A stretch of DNA of 64,000 nt from Mesorhizobium sp. M2D.F.Ca.ET.226.01.1.1 (GTDB lineage: Bacteria > Pseudomonadota > Alphaproteobacteria > Rhizobiales > Rhizobiaceae), in the NCBI RefSeq assembly GCF_004022705.2, contig NZ_RZOY02000019.1, positions 16,316-80,315 of the forward strand, written 5' to 3'. The position numbers and the translations under genes are program-made. Of this stretch, positions 1 to 9,557 are shown one piece after another. Position 1 is the first letter of the stretch; every line of letters starts with the position of its first letter. Below the pieces are notes generated by a model. The model searched no databases. It was not told the origin of the DNA and worked only from the letters and a program-made list of their open reading frames with translations.

Positions 1-592
1 CGATCATCGCCGTCACGTCGGACCAGACCGCATCCGAAACGGAACCCGGGACCTCCTCCTCGTCCGCGAAGTCGATCTCCGCTTCGATCATGGCCCGGGC
101 ATGGATCAGCCGGCGACGCCAGCTCGAATAGAGCTCGCTCTGCGCGCCTTCCGCATTGCTGAGCGCAAAGCGGCGCTGCGCCTCAGTCTCGGCATTCACC
201 AGATCGGCCAGCGCCTCGGTCTCGACCAGATCCAGCCTGCCGTTGAGAAAGGCGCGCTTGGTGAACTCCCCAGGCTCGGCGTGCCTGACGCCTTCGATGC
301 CGGTGATTGTCTCCAGCATCTTGGCCGCGACCGCGCGGCTGCCATGGACCTGAAATTCCGCGACGTCCTCACCAGTGAAGCTGCCGGGACCTGGAAAGAA
401 CAGCACGAGCCCATGGTCGATCGTCGAGCCATCGGCCGCCTTGAGCGTCCGCAACGTGGTAAACCGAGCCTTAATTGGCCCAGCGATCGTTTCGACCACG
501 AATCGAGTCTTCGGGCCTGAAATCCGGATAACCGCGATGCCGGCGGGCAGGCGGCCGCTCGACAGCGCTACGATCGAATCCTTCGAAGCCAT
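1..592 (-). CDS. mnmE: MnmE/TrmE tRNA modification GTPase, N-terminal part (cut by window edge)
   Basis: Reading leftward from an ATG at 592-590, an open frame of 197 codons runs off the window. It begins MASKDSIVALSSGRLPAGIA and continues with the conserved FTGEDVAEFQVHGS and GEFTKRAFLNGRLDL segments. These are the N-terminal formyl-tetrahydrofolate-binding domain of MnmE. With MnmG, this GTPase installs the carboxymethylaminomethyl group on U34 of certain tRNAs. The G domain and the C-terminal Cys lie outside the window. mnmE next to rho and near the origin is the usual rhizobial arrangement, with mnmG, rsmG, parA and parB expected further left. Confidence 0.95.
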   Translation of the reverse strand, partial: MASKDSIVALSSGRLPAGIAVIRISGPKTRFVVETIAGPIKARFTTLRTLKAADGSTIDHGLVLFFPGPGSFTGEDVAEFQVHGSRAVAAKMLETITGIEGVRHAEPGEFTKRAFLNGRLDLVETEALADLVNAETEAQRRFALSNAEGAQSELYSSWRRRLIHARAMIEAEIDFADEEEVPGSVSDAVWSDVTAMI

Positions 593-724
593 TGGCGAAA
601 CCATTTGCCGGACCTGCCGAACCGCCTAGATTAAAAGATAGAGCATGTCGAAACCGCCACACCTGTTTCGCCATCATGCTTCAGCCTTTGCCGCGTCGAA
701 ACCAAAACTGCCGAGCCGCCCATC

Positions 725-2740
725 GTGACCTTGCCCGCGCGAAACCTGCTTGCCGAAGAGGCCAGCCCCTATCTGCAGCAGCACAGCGACAATCCCGTGC
801 ATTGGCGGGGCTGGTCGCCGGCAGCGCTTGCCGAGGCCAAGGAGCTCGGACGGCCAATCCTGCTTTCCATCGGCTACGCCGCTTGCCACTGGTGCCATGT
901 CATGGCGCATGAAAGCTTCGAGAACGACGCCGTTGCGGCCGTCATGAACCGGCTCTACGTGAATATCAAGGTCGATCGCGAGGAGCGGCCGGACATCGAC
1001 CAGATCTATATGGCCGCGCTCCATGCCATGGGTGAACTGGGTGGCTGGCCGCTGACCATGTTCCTGACGCCGGACGGCAAGCCCTTTTGGGGCGGCACCT
1101 ATTTTCCGCGCGAGGCCCGTTACGGCAGGCCGGGTTTCATCCAGGTGCTGGAAGCGGTCGACAAGGCCTGGCGCGAAAAGCAGCAGAGCCTCGCCGAAAG
1201 CGCCGACGGCCTGACCGCGCATGTCGAGCAGCGGCTTGCCGGCGCCAAGGGCAAGGCGGTGCTCGACCGCGATTCGCTCGCCGATCTCGCCGGGCGCATC
1301 GACGGCATGATCGACCGCGATCTCGGCGGCTTGAAGGGCGCGCCGAAATTCCCCAACGCGCCCTTCATGCATACGCTTTGGCTCTCCTGGCTACGCGATG
1401 GCCGGGCCGCGCATCGAGACGCCGTCCTCACCAGCCTGGAAAAAATGCTCGCCGGCGGCATCTACGATCATGTCGGCGGCGGCCTCAGCCGCTATTCCAC
1501 CGACGCCGAATGGCTGGTGCCGCATTTCGAAAAGATGCTCTACGACAACGCCCAGCTCATCCGCCTGTGCAACTGGGCCCATGCGGCCAGCGGAAGCAAC
1601 TTGTTCCGGGTACGAATCGAAGAGACCGTTGCCTGGCTGCTGCGCGAGATGCGGGTCGAAGGCGGCGCCTTTGCCGCCAGCCTCGATGCCGACAGCGACG
1701 GCGAGGAGGGGCTCTTTTACACCTGGAGTCGCGAGGAGATCGAAGCAGCGCTTGGCGACGACGCCAAAACCTTCTTTCGCTATTTCGAGCTCGCCGCGCC
1801 GCATGGCTGGGAAGGCAAGCCGATCATCCGCCAGACCGAGGCACAGCAAACTCAGGGCATCGCTGATTACGCTCAGCTTGCCCCTTTGAAAGCGAAGCTC
1901 CTGGCTGTCCGCGAACACCGGGTCAGGCCAGGCCGCGACGCCAAGGCGCTCACCGACTGGAACGGCTTGATGATCACAGCGCTCGCCGAGGCCGGCCGTT
2001 CTCTTGGCAAAGGCGACTGGATCGACGCCGCGGCCAAGGCCTTCGCGCATATTGTTGGAGCCAGCGAGCACGGCCGCCTGCCGCATTCCATGCTCGGCAC
2101 CAAGAAGCTTTTCCCGGCACTATCGAGTGACTATGCCGCCATGACCAACGCGGCGATTGCGCTCTTCGAGGCGACCGACGATCAGGCCTATTCGGCACAG
2201 GCGGGACATTTCATCGACGAGCTCGACCGCTGGCATCTCGACGGAGAAAAAACCGGCTACTGGCTGACGGCCTCGGACAGCGGCGACGTGCCGATCCGCA
2301 TCCGTGGCGATGTCGACGAGGCCATCCCCTCTGCCACCAGCCAGATCGTCGAGGCGCTTCTGCGGCTGTCATCGGTCACCGGCGATCTCGATCTTTGGGA
2401 AAAAGCCTGGACGACCGCCGAGCACGCCATGGGCCGCGGCGCGCAGCAGGCTTACGGGCAGGCCGGCATCGTCAATGCCTGTGCGCTGGCGCTCGAACCG
2501 CTGAAGCTGGTGCTGGTGGAGTCCACAGAGAATTCAAGCCTTGTTCCGGTTGCGAATCGGAATCCAGATCCACGCCGGGTTGATATCGTCGTGCCGATCG
2601 GCACAGAGGCGAATCGGCCGCTTTTGCCGGGTGGCGTGCTGCCGCCGACGGACAAGGCAGGCGCCTGGTTCTGCACCGGGCAGGTGTGTTTGCCGATAGT
2701 GACGGATGCGGGGGAGTTGGAAAAGCTGTTGCGGCGATAG
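725..2740 (+). CDS. Thioredoxin-domain protein of the YyaL/DUF255 (SSP411) family
   Basis: The 671-residue protein has an N-terminal thioredoxin-like domain (about residues 5-165) with the family signature C54-H-W-C57, followed by NIKVDREERPDIDQIYM. The rest is an alpha/alpha-toroid region like N-acylglucosamine epimerases and six-hairpin glycosidases. These proteins are widespread but their substrate is not established. The start is a GTG at 725 with no strong ribosome site, and no in-frame ATG nearby fits better. It is transcribed away from mnmE and sits between mnmE and rho, which are often neighbours in related genomes. A palindromic repeat follows the stop codon. Confidence 0.9.
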   Translation: MTLPARNLLAEEASPYLQQHSDNPVHWRGWSPAALAEAKELGRPILLSIGYAACHWCHVMAHESFENDAVAAVMNRLYVNIKVDREERPDIDQIYMAALHAMGELGGWPLTMFLTPDGKPFWGGTYFPREARYGRPGFIQVLEAVDKAWREKQQSLAESADGLTAHVEQRLAGAKGKAVLDRDSLADLAGRIDGMIDRDLGGLKGAPKFPNAPFMHTLWLSWLRDGRAAHRDAVLTSLEKMLAGGIYDHVGGGLSRYSTDAEWLVPHFEKMLYDNAQLIRLCNWAHAASGSNLFRVRIEETVAWLLREMRVEGGAFAASLDADSDGEEGLFYTWSREEIEAALGDDAKTFFRYFELAAPHGWEGKPIIRQTEAQQTQGIADYAQLAPLKAKLLAVREHRVRPGRDAKALTDWNGLMITALAEAGRSLGKGDWIDAAAKAFAHIVGASEHGRLPHSMLGTKKLFPALSSDYAAMTNAAIALFEATDDQAYSAQAGHFIDELDRWHLDGEKTGYWLTASDSGDVPIRIRGDVDEAIPSATSQIVEALLRLSSVTGDLDLWEKAWTTAEHAMGRGAQQAYGQAGIVNACALALEPLKLVLVESTENSSLVPVANRNPDPRRVDIVVPIGTEANRPLLPGGVLPPTDKAGAWFCTGQVCLPIVTDAGELEKLLRR

Positions 2741-2744
2741 CGCC

Positions 2745-2892
2745 ACTTACCCTCCCGCTTGTGGGGAGGGTCGGCTCTCGATCGCAGCGAAGCGTAGATC
2801 ATGAGACGGGGAGGGGGTTGAGACAAAAGAGTCTTTCGACCCCCACCCCGCTCCGCTTCGCGGATCGACCCTCCCCACAAGGGGGAGGGTAA
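2745..2892. repeat. Intergenic palindromic repeat, family B (CCCTCCC-ACAAGG type)
   Basis: A long inverted repeat fills the space between two converging genes. ACTTACCCTCCCGCTTGTGG at the left is answered by ACCCTCCCCACAAGGGGGAG at the right, with inner arms around AGCGAAGCG. Related elements with the same layout occur at 7221, 31461, 43939 and 52312. Its position lets it act as a shared stem-loop at both transcript ends. That role is inferred. Confidence 0.8.
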
Positions 2893-2898
2893 GCCCAA

Positions 2899-4164
<1,266 letters not shown>

Positions 4165-4347
4165 TAGATAGACTCTGGGTAGGCTTTGGGGAGAAAAATC
4201 GGCTGGATACGACAAATGCCGGGCGCGGCCGAAAGCGAGTAAAGGGGCGGCGCATGACGGGAAGGAAGACCCGTCTTGTATCGTCGGTCGTCTGAAAGAG
4301 CAAGCCGCCTTTTGCTGGGCCTTCTTGCTGGGATCGGGGGAAGCCTA

Positions 4348-4396
4348 GAGCATGATCTCGAAAAGCGGGAACCGGCTTTCGGAGGAGATCATGCTC
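4348..4396. repeat. Rhizobial palindrome, family C (GAGCATGATC arms)
   Basis: An imperfect palindrome of 49 bases runs from GAGCATGATC to GATCATGCTC. Its centre, CGAAAAGCGGGAACCGGCTTTCGG, is related to those of families D and E. A second copy lies at 17520-17568. It sits just downstream of hemJ and upstream of rho, so it could shape the hemJ transcript end. Confidence 0.85.
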
Positions 4397-4401
4397 CTCA
4401 T

Positions 4402-4950
4402 CTAGAACGGCTTCACGATGACCAGGATGACGATGACGATCATCAGCAATGTGGGGATTTCATTGACGATCCGCCAGTGCCTTGCCGGTTTTTCATTCTT
4501 GTCTTCGGCAAATTTGCGCACCGCGCCGGCGAGGTAGCCATGCAGACCCGACAAGACTAGCACCAGGGCGATCTTGGCGTGCAGCCAGCCGCCCTGGAAT
4601 GCAAAGCCTTTCCAGGCCAGCCAAAGGCCGAAAATCCAGGTCACGATCATCGCCGGATTGATGATTCCCCTGAGCAGCCGGCGTTCCATCACCTTGAAGG
4701 TCTCGGACTGCACCGAACCTTTCTCGGCGTCGACATGATAGACGAAGAGCCGCGGCAGATAGAGCATGCCCGCCATCCAGGCGATGACGGCGATCACATG
4801 GATAGCCTTGGCCCAGAGATAGAAACCGTCGCCCGCCACGAAATAGAGCAGCGCGGTCGCCACCACGAGAACCACAATGCCGATCGCCATGCGCTTCATC
4901 GCCTGGCCAGTGCTGTTCCCCCTGCTTGCACTGTTCTCACTGCTGCTCAT
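4402..4950 (-). CDS. hemJ: Protoporphyrinogen oxidase HemJ
   Basis: HemJ carries out oxidation of protoporphyrinogen IX to protoporphyrin IX, the penultimate step of heme synthesis, in the inner membrane. The 182-residue protein has four to five hydrophobic helices. It carries the family segments YLWAKAIHVIAVIAWMAGM (conserved His and Trp), the YLPRLFVYH stretch and WLHAKIALV. A short hydrophilic N-terminus precedes the first helix. Its ATG overlaps the stop of hemE by four bases (ATGA), so the two are probably translationally coupled. The adjoining heme gene supports the call. Confidence 0.93.
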   Translation of the reverse strand: MSSSENSASRGNSTGQAMKRMAIGIVVLVVATALLYFVAGDGFYLWAKAIHVIAVIAWMAGMLYLPRLFVYHVDAEKGSVQSETFKVMERRLLRGIINPAMIVTWIFGLWLAWKGFAFQGGWLHAKIALVLVLSGLHGYLAGAVRKFAEDKNEKPARHWRIVNEIPTLLMIVIVILVIVKPF

Positions 4951-5975
4951 CGGTGGCTCCTCACCATTTTCACCATCGCCTCGACATGCGCCACCGGCGT
5001 TTCCGGCGTGATGCCGTGGCCAAGATTGAAGATCAGCGGCCCGCCACCCAAGGTCCTCAGAATGGAATCGACGCCGTCGGCCAGCGCTTTGCCGCCTGCG
5101 ACGAGACGCAGCGGATCGAGATTGCCTTGCACGGCCCCGTCGCGCTGCAGCTCCTTCGCCGTCGACAGCGGCACCGTCCAGTCGAGACCGAGACCTGTAA
5201 TGCCGGTCTTTGCCCGATAATCGCGATAACGCTCGCCGGCGCCCTTCGGAAAACCGATCACCGGGACGTCAGGGTGTACCGCCTTCACCTGCCGGACGAT
5301 CTCGGCCACGGGTTCGACGCAGAAAGCCTCGAAGGATGCCTCGTCCAATACGCCCGACCAGGAATCGAAAATCTGCACGACATCGGCGCCGGCGTCGATC
5401 TGGCGGATGAGATAGGCGGCCGAGTGATCGGCAAGCGTCTTCAAGAGCCGCGCGAAGGCCTCGGGCTCGCGATAGGCGAAAAGCCGCGCCGGTCCCTGGT
5501 CCGGCGTGCCATGGCCGGCAATCATATAGGTCGCCACCGTCCAGGGCGCGCCGCAGAAGCCGATCAACGTCGTCTCGTCGGGCAGTTCAGAGCGCAGTCG
5601 GCGCACGGTCTCATAGACCGGTTCGAGATTCACGTGAAACATATCGCCGTTCAGCGCCGCGATCTCGGACGCCGTAATCGGCTTCAGGATCGGTCCGCGG
5701 CCCTCTTCGAAGCGCACTTCGCGGCCCAGCGCATTGGGCACGACGAGAATGTCGGAGAAAAGAATCGAGGCGTCGAAGCCGAAGCGCTCTATCGGCTGCA
5801 GCGTCACCTCAACGGCGAGGTCCGGATCGTAGCAGAGATCGAGGAAGGACCCGGCCCGCTTCCTTGTCTCACGATACTCGGGAAGATAGCGGCCCGCCTG
5901 ACGCATCATCCAGAGCGGCGGCGGTGAAACCGTCTCGCCCTTGAGGACGTCCAGCATCTTCCGTTTCCCAGCCAT
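4947..5975 (-). CDS. hemE: Uroporphyrinogen decarboxylase
   Basis: HemE decarboxylates the four acetate side chains of uroporphyrinogen III to give coproporphyrinogen III in the cytosol. The 342-residue length is typical. The family signature RQAGRYLPEYR is at residues 25-35. The catalytic Asp motif (FDASILFSDILVVPNALG) and the second signature (GFCGAPWTVATYMI) are also seen. The gene reads away from the predicted replication origin directly upstream. hemE as left flank of the origin matches the arrangement known in Caulobacter and Rickettsia. Confidence 0.97.
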   Translation of the reverse strand: MAGKRKMLDVLKGETVSPPPLWMMRQAGRYLPEYRETRKRAGSFLDLCYDPDLAVEVTLQPIERFGFDASILFSDILVVPNALGREVRFEEGRGPILKPITASEIAALNGDMFHVNLEPVYETVRRLRSELPDETTLIGFCGAPWTVATYMIAGHGTPDQGPARLFAYREPEAFARLLKTLADHSAAYLIRQIDAGADVVQIFDSWSGVLDEASFEAFCVEPVAEIVRQVKAVHPDVPVIGFPKGAGERYRDYRAKTGITGLGLDWTVPLSTAKELQRDGAVQGNLDPLRLVAGGKALADGVDSILRTLGGGPLIFNLGHGITPETPVAHVEAMVKMVRSHR

Positions 5976-6385
5976 CCAGCGTCCGCCCTCTCCAGTTCTC
6001 TTAAATCAAATATCTATTTTAAAAGAGTTTTCTGATTCTAAGAGTCTGTTGGTTGTGATGGTTGCGACCTGTCCAGCCTGCGGCCCGAAAAGGCCAGTCA
6101 GCATATTGTCGCGTACTCGCTTTCGCAATTTGGAGGGATCTGGGGACGACGCGGATTCAGACTTTGGAGTCAACAGCTTGGCTTTCCCGCTCCGAACGCC
6201 GCGCTGTGGATGAAACCGGCCAGGAAAAGTCGATCCCCGGTTTTGTCCCCAGCGCCATGGCAAAGCCTACAGCGGGTCGAATTGTGGACAAGCGTTCATC
6301 TGATACACTCGCTTTTTTACCCGAGGCCTGCCCATCCAGCCTTGTCCACAATTGCCCACAGCCTGGACCCATCCCCTGTGAACAA
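5976..6385. other. oriC: Predicted chromosomal replication origin (oriC)
   Basis: This 400-base gene-free interval lies between divergent hemE and ppsR, the flanks of the mapped Caulobacter origin. It contains an AT-rich stretch (about 6000-6050) that stands out in GC-rich DNA. Five sites resemble the DnaA box TTATCCACA: 6205-6213, 6283-6291 and 6377-6385 (reverse orientation), and 6342-6350 and 6352-6360 (forward, in tandem). Four GANTC sites for CcrM methylation lie at 6034, 6042, 6154 and 6167. AATCAA at 6003-6008 could be part of an IHF site. Genes on both sides point away from the interval. The last DnaA-like box overlaps the ppsR GTG. Function is inferred, not tested. Confidence 0.85.
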
Positions 6386-7199
6386 ACCTCAGAGCTTCTT
6401 CCATCTGCACCTGATCTCCGACGCCACCGGCGAGACGCTGCTGGCGGCCGGACGGGCGGCGTCCGCGCAATACAAGGATGCGCGCGCCATCGAGCATATC
6501 TATCCGCTGATCCGCACCGAAAAGCAGGTCGCCAAGGTCTTCGAGGACGTAGAGGAGGAGCCAGGCATCATCCTCTATACGGTGGTCGACCAAAAGCTCG
6601 CGCGCTCGATCGACGAGCGCTGCGCCACCATGGGCCTGCCTTGCGTCTCGGTGCTGGAACCGGTGCTTGCCGTTTTCCAGTCTTATCTCGGCACGCCGGC
6701 CGGCCGCCGCGTCGGCGCCCAGCATGTGCTCGATGCCGAATATTTCCGCCGCATCGATGCGCTGAACTTCACCATGGAGCATGACGATGGCCAGCTGCCG
6801 GCCAATATGGACGATGCCGATATCGTGCTGATCGGCATCTCGCGCACCTCGAAGACGCCGACCAGCATCTATCTGGCCAACCGCGGCATCAAGACCGCCA
6901 ACATCCCGATCGTGCTCGGCGTGCCGCTGCCTGAAAGCCTGATCGCCGCCAAGACGCCTTTGGTCGTCGGCCTTATCGCCACGGCCGAACGCATCTCGCA
7001 TGTGAGGCAAAACCGCATTCTGGGCAATAGCGCCGCCTTCGTGCCGACCGACTATATCGACCGCGCCGCGATCAACGAGGAGCTCGCCTATGCCCGCCAG
7101 CTCTGCACGCGACATGGCTGGCCGATGATCGACGTCAGCCGCCGCTCCATCGAGGAAACGGCGGCGGCTATCGTTGCCCTGCGGGGCAAGACGCGCTAG
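6378..7199 (+). CDS. ppsR: Pyruvate,phosphate dikinase regulatory protein (kinase/pyrophosphorylase, DUF299)
   Basis: Members of this family use ADP to phosphorylate, and phosphate to dephosphorylate, a threonine of PPDK or PEP synthetase. They thereby switch gluconeogenic PEP formation. From the GTG at 6378 the protein is 273 residues, the family length. The conserved start FFHLHLISDATGETL follows at once. The P-loop-like GISRTSKTPTSIYLANRG lies near residue 153 and the C-terminus has DVSRRSIEETAAAI. A longer frame opening at 6210 would run through the origin and its extra residues are not family-like. The gene is the right flank of the predicted origin. Confidence 0.93.
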   Translation: MNKPQSFFHLHLISDATGETLLAAGRAASAQYKDARAIEHIYPLIRTEKQVAKVFEDVEEEPGIILYTVVDQKLARSIDERCATMGLPCVSVLEPVLAVFQSYLGTPAGRRVGAQHVLDAEYFRRIDALNFTMEHDDGQLPANMDDADIVLIGISRTSKTPTSIYLANRGIKTANIPIVLGVPLPESLIAAKTPLVVGLIATAERISHVRQNRILGNSAAFVPTDYIDRAAINEELAYARQLCTRHGWPMIDVSRRSIEETAAAIVALRGKTR

Positions 7200-7220
7200 G
7201 GCGTCGATGTAAGTGAGCAC

Positions 7221-7422
7221 TCCGTCCAACACCCCTCATCCGACCGAGCTTCGCTCGGCCACCTTCTCCCACAAGGGGAGAAGGGAAGTCCAGCGCCAAC
7301 GCCGCAACAAATCGCCGTCTGGTGGTACTTGCGGGACGCCGGCGCCGCGCTCTTCCTTCTCCCCTTGTGGGAGAAGGTGGATCGGCGCGACAGCGCCGAC
7401 ACGGATGAGGGGTGCTGGACGG
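7221..7422. repeat. Intergenic palindromic repeat, family B
   Basis: The outer arms TCCGTCCAACACCCCTCATC and GGATGAGGGGTGCTGGACGG match with one mismatch. Inner arms CTTCTCCCACAAGGGGAGAA and TTCTCCCCTTGTGGGAGAAG form further stem-loops. The element fills nearly the whole gap between ppsR and maf, which are codirectional, so any maf promoter would have to lie within it or upstream. Confidence 0.85.
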
Positions 7423-7446
7423 ATCGCAACCGTTGGATGAACCATC

Positions 7447-8046
7447 ATGGCCGAGAAAATCATCCTCGCTTCGGGCTCTCCGTTCCGGAAGGCGATGCTC
7501 GTCAACGCCGGCCTCGATGTCGAGGCGGTGCCGGCAAATGTCGACGAGCGCGCGCTCGAGGCCCCGCTTAAGGACAGCGGCGTCTCGCCGGAAGATGTCG
7601 CCTCGATCCTGGCTGAGGCCAAGGCGACCCAGGTCAGCGAGCGGAGGCCCGGCGCGCTGGTGCTCGGCTGCGATCAGACCCTGTCGCTCGGCGACGAGGT
7701 CTTTCACAAGCCGGCCGACATGGAAGGCGCGCGGCGGCATCTCCTGGCTTTGTCGGATAAGACGCATCAGTTGAACAGCGCCGCCGTGCTTTGCCGCAAC
7801 GGCGAGGTGCTGTGGCGCCATGTCGGCGTTGCCAGCCTCACCATGCGCAATCTCGACCCCGCCTTCATCGGCAGGCATCTGGCGCGGGCCGGCGCCAAGG
7901 CGCTGTCCAGCGTCGGCGCCTACCAGGTCGAGGGCGAAGGCATCCAGCTGTTCGAGAAAATCGAGGGCGACTATTTCACCATCGTCGGCCTGCCGCTGCT
8001 GGCGGTGCTGAAGAAGCTGCGCGACCTGGGAGCGATCGATGGCTGA
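7447..8046 (+). CDS. maf: Maf-family nucleotide pyrophosphatase
   Basis: Maf proteins hydrolyse non-canonical or canonical nucleoside triphosphates to monophosphates and have been linked to septum control. The 199-residue protein begins with the phosphate-binding motif LASGSPFRKAML (residues 7-18). The catalytic Asp is in GCDQTL (D76). KPADMEGARRHL and the C-terminal GDYFTIVGLPL complete the fold. Which subfamily and substrate apply cannot be settled here. The stop overlaps the aroE start by eight bases, marking the head of a maf-aroE-coaE operon. Confidence 0.93.
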   Translation: MAEKIILASGSPFRKAMLVNAGLDVEAVPANVDERALEAPLKDSGVSPEDVASILAEAKATQVSERRPGALVLGCDQTLSLGDEVFHKPADMEGARRHLLALSDKTHQLNSAAVLCRNGEVLWRHVGVASLTMRNLDPAFIGRHLARAGAKALSSVGAYQVEGEGIQLFEKIEGDYFTIVGLPLLAVLKKLRDLGAIDG

Positions 8047-8872
8047 GAAAAAGGCCTTTGTCACCGGCCATCCGATCGCCCATTCGCGCTCGCCGATGAT
8101 CCACGGCTATTGGCTCGAGAAATACGGCATCGACGGCAGCTACCAGGCGCTCGACGTGCGGCCGGAAGATTTTGCGGCGTTCCTGGGATCGCTGGAGCAA
8201 AGCGGTCTCAGCGGCGGCAATGTCACCATTCCGCACAAGGAAGCGGCCTTCGCCCTGGTCGATCGCCGCGACGAGGCGGCGGAGGCGATCGGTGCGGTCA
8301 ATACGCTCTGGCTGGAGGAGGGCGTGCTCTGGGGCGGCAACACGGACGGCCTCGGCTTCGCGGGCAATCTCGACCAATATGCGCCGGGCTGGGCGGCGAA
8401 CGGCCCGGCCGTGGTATTGGGCGCCGGCGGCGCATCGCGCGCCGTCATCCACGCGTTGAAAGAGCGCGGCGTGAAGAATATTCGCATCGTCAACCGGACA
8501 CTGCCGAGGGCGCGCGACCTTGCCGACCGTTTTGGTGCCGGCGTTTCCGCGCATGAACCGGATGCGGTGGGCGATCTGCTTGCCGATGCCGGCCTGCTCA
8601 TCAACACCACCTCGCTCGGCATGCACGGCGACGCCACGCTCTCCGCCGATCCGGCCGGATTGCCGGACCAGGCAATCGTCACCGATATCGTCTATGTGCC
8701 GCTCGAGACGCCTTTGCTTGCCGCCGCCAGGGCGCGCGGGCTGAAGACGGTCGATGGGCTGGGCATGCTGCTGCACCAGGCGGTACCCGGCTTCGAACGC
8801 TGGTTCGGCAAGAAGCCGGAAGTGACGCCCGAGCTGCGGCGCATGATCGTCGCCGACATCGAAGGTCACTGA
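8039..8872 (+). CDS. aroE: Shikimate dehydrogenase
   Basis: AroE reduces 3-dehydroshikimate to shikimate with NADPH in aromatic amino acid synthesis. The 277-residue protein shows the shikimate-binding segment HPIAHSRSPMIHGYWL (residues 11-26). The catalytic Lys is in NVTIPHK (K67) and the catalytic Asp in GNTDGLGF (D103). The nucleotide-binding loop GAGGASRA is at 128-135. It overlaps maf by eight bases and is followed four bases later by coaE, so the three are probably cotranscribed. Confidence 0.97.
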   Translation: MAEKKAFVTGHPIAHSRSPMIHGYWLEKYGIDGSYQALDVRPEDFAAFLGSLEQSGLSGGNVTIPHKEAAFALVDRRDEAAEAIGAVNTLWLEEGVLWGGNTDGLGFAGNLDQYAPGWAANGPAVVLGAGGASRAVIHALKERGVKNIRIVNRTLPRARDLADRFGAGVSAHEPDAVGDLLADAGLLINTTSLGMHGDATLSADPAGLPDQAIVTDIVYVPLETPLLAAARARGLKTVDGLGMLLHQAVPGFERWFGKKPEVTPELRRMIVADIEGH

Positions 8873-8876
8873 CTTC

Positions 8877-9482
8877 ATGATTGTGCTCGGCCTCACCGGA
8901 TCGATCGGCATGGGCAAGTCCACCACGGCCAAAATGTTCGCCGAGGCGGGCGTGCCGGTGCATGATTCTGACGAGACCGTGCATCGCCTTTATGCCGGCA
9001 AGGCCGTGCCGTTGGTCGAGGCGGCCTTTCCGGGCACGACGCAGGCCGGCGTGGTCGATCGCGCGAAGCTCGGCCAACAAGTGCTTGCCGACCCCGCAGC
9101 GCTGAGGAAGCTGGAAGCGATCGTGCATCCGCTGGTGCGCGCCGACGCCGATGCGTTTCTGGAAAAACACCGCGCCGCCGGCGCACCGATCGCCGTGCTC
9201 GACATCCCGTTGTTGTTCGAAACCGGCGGCCGCAACCGCGTCGACAAGGTCGTGGTCGTCACCGCTTCGCCTGAAATCCAGCGCGACCGCGTGCTCGCCA
9301 GGCCGGGCATGAGCGAGGAGAAGTTTGCCTCGATCCTCGCCAAGCAGGTGCCCGACGCCGAAAAGCGCCGCCAGGCCGATTTCATCATCGACACCGGACA
9401 AGGTTTTGATGCCGCGCGTGCCGCGGTCGACGCGATCATCGCCGAACTCTCAGGGGAAAAGTCCGGCAAAGCCGGCTCCTGA
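8877..9482 (+). CDS. coaE: Dephospho-CoA kinase
   Basis: CoaE phosphorylates the 3'-hydroxyl of dephospho-CoA, the last step of CoA synthesis. The 201-residue protein has the P-loop GLTGSIGMGKST (residues 5-16). The CoA-binding region around HDSDETVHRLYAG and the LID segment (DVPLLFE-like DIPLLFETGG) are present. It begins four bases after aroE. The maf-aroE-coaE-dnaQ order is a standing origin-proximal block in Rhizobiales. Confidence 0.96.
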   Translation: MIVLGLTGSIGMGKSTTAKMFAEAGVPVHDSDETVHRLYAGKAVPLVEAAFPGTTQAGVVDRAKLGQQVLADPAALRKLEAIVHPLVRADADAFLEKHRAAGAPIAVLDIPLLFETGGRNRVDKVVVVTASPEIQRDRVLARPGMSEEKFASILAKQVPDAEKRRQADFIIDTGQGFDAARAAVDAIIAELSGEKSGKAGS

Positions 9483-9557
9483 CGGCAAGCCGTCAGCAGT
9501 CCCCATTGCCATTTTGTTCTGGTTTGTGATTCTGCTCCTTGGAGCGGATTGATTCGA

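Noticed and set aside
2745..2892. CRISPR-like array, suggested by repeated GGGAGGGT motifs
   Set aside because: The repeats are inverted rather than direct, there are no regular spacers and no cas genes; it is a palindromic element.
6001..6022. A CtrA-type site (TTAA-N7-TTAA) in the origin
   Set aside because: Two TTAA are present at 6001 and 6019, but the spacing is 14 bases and does not fit the consensus.
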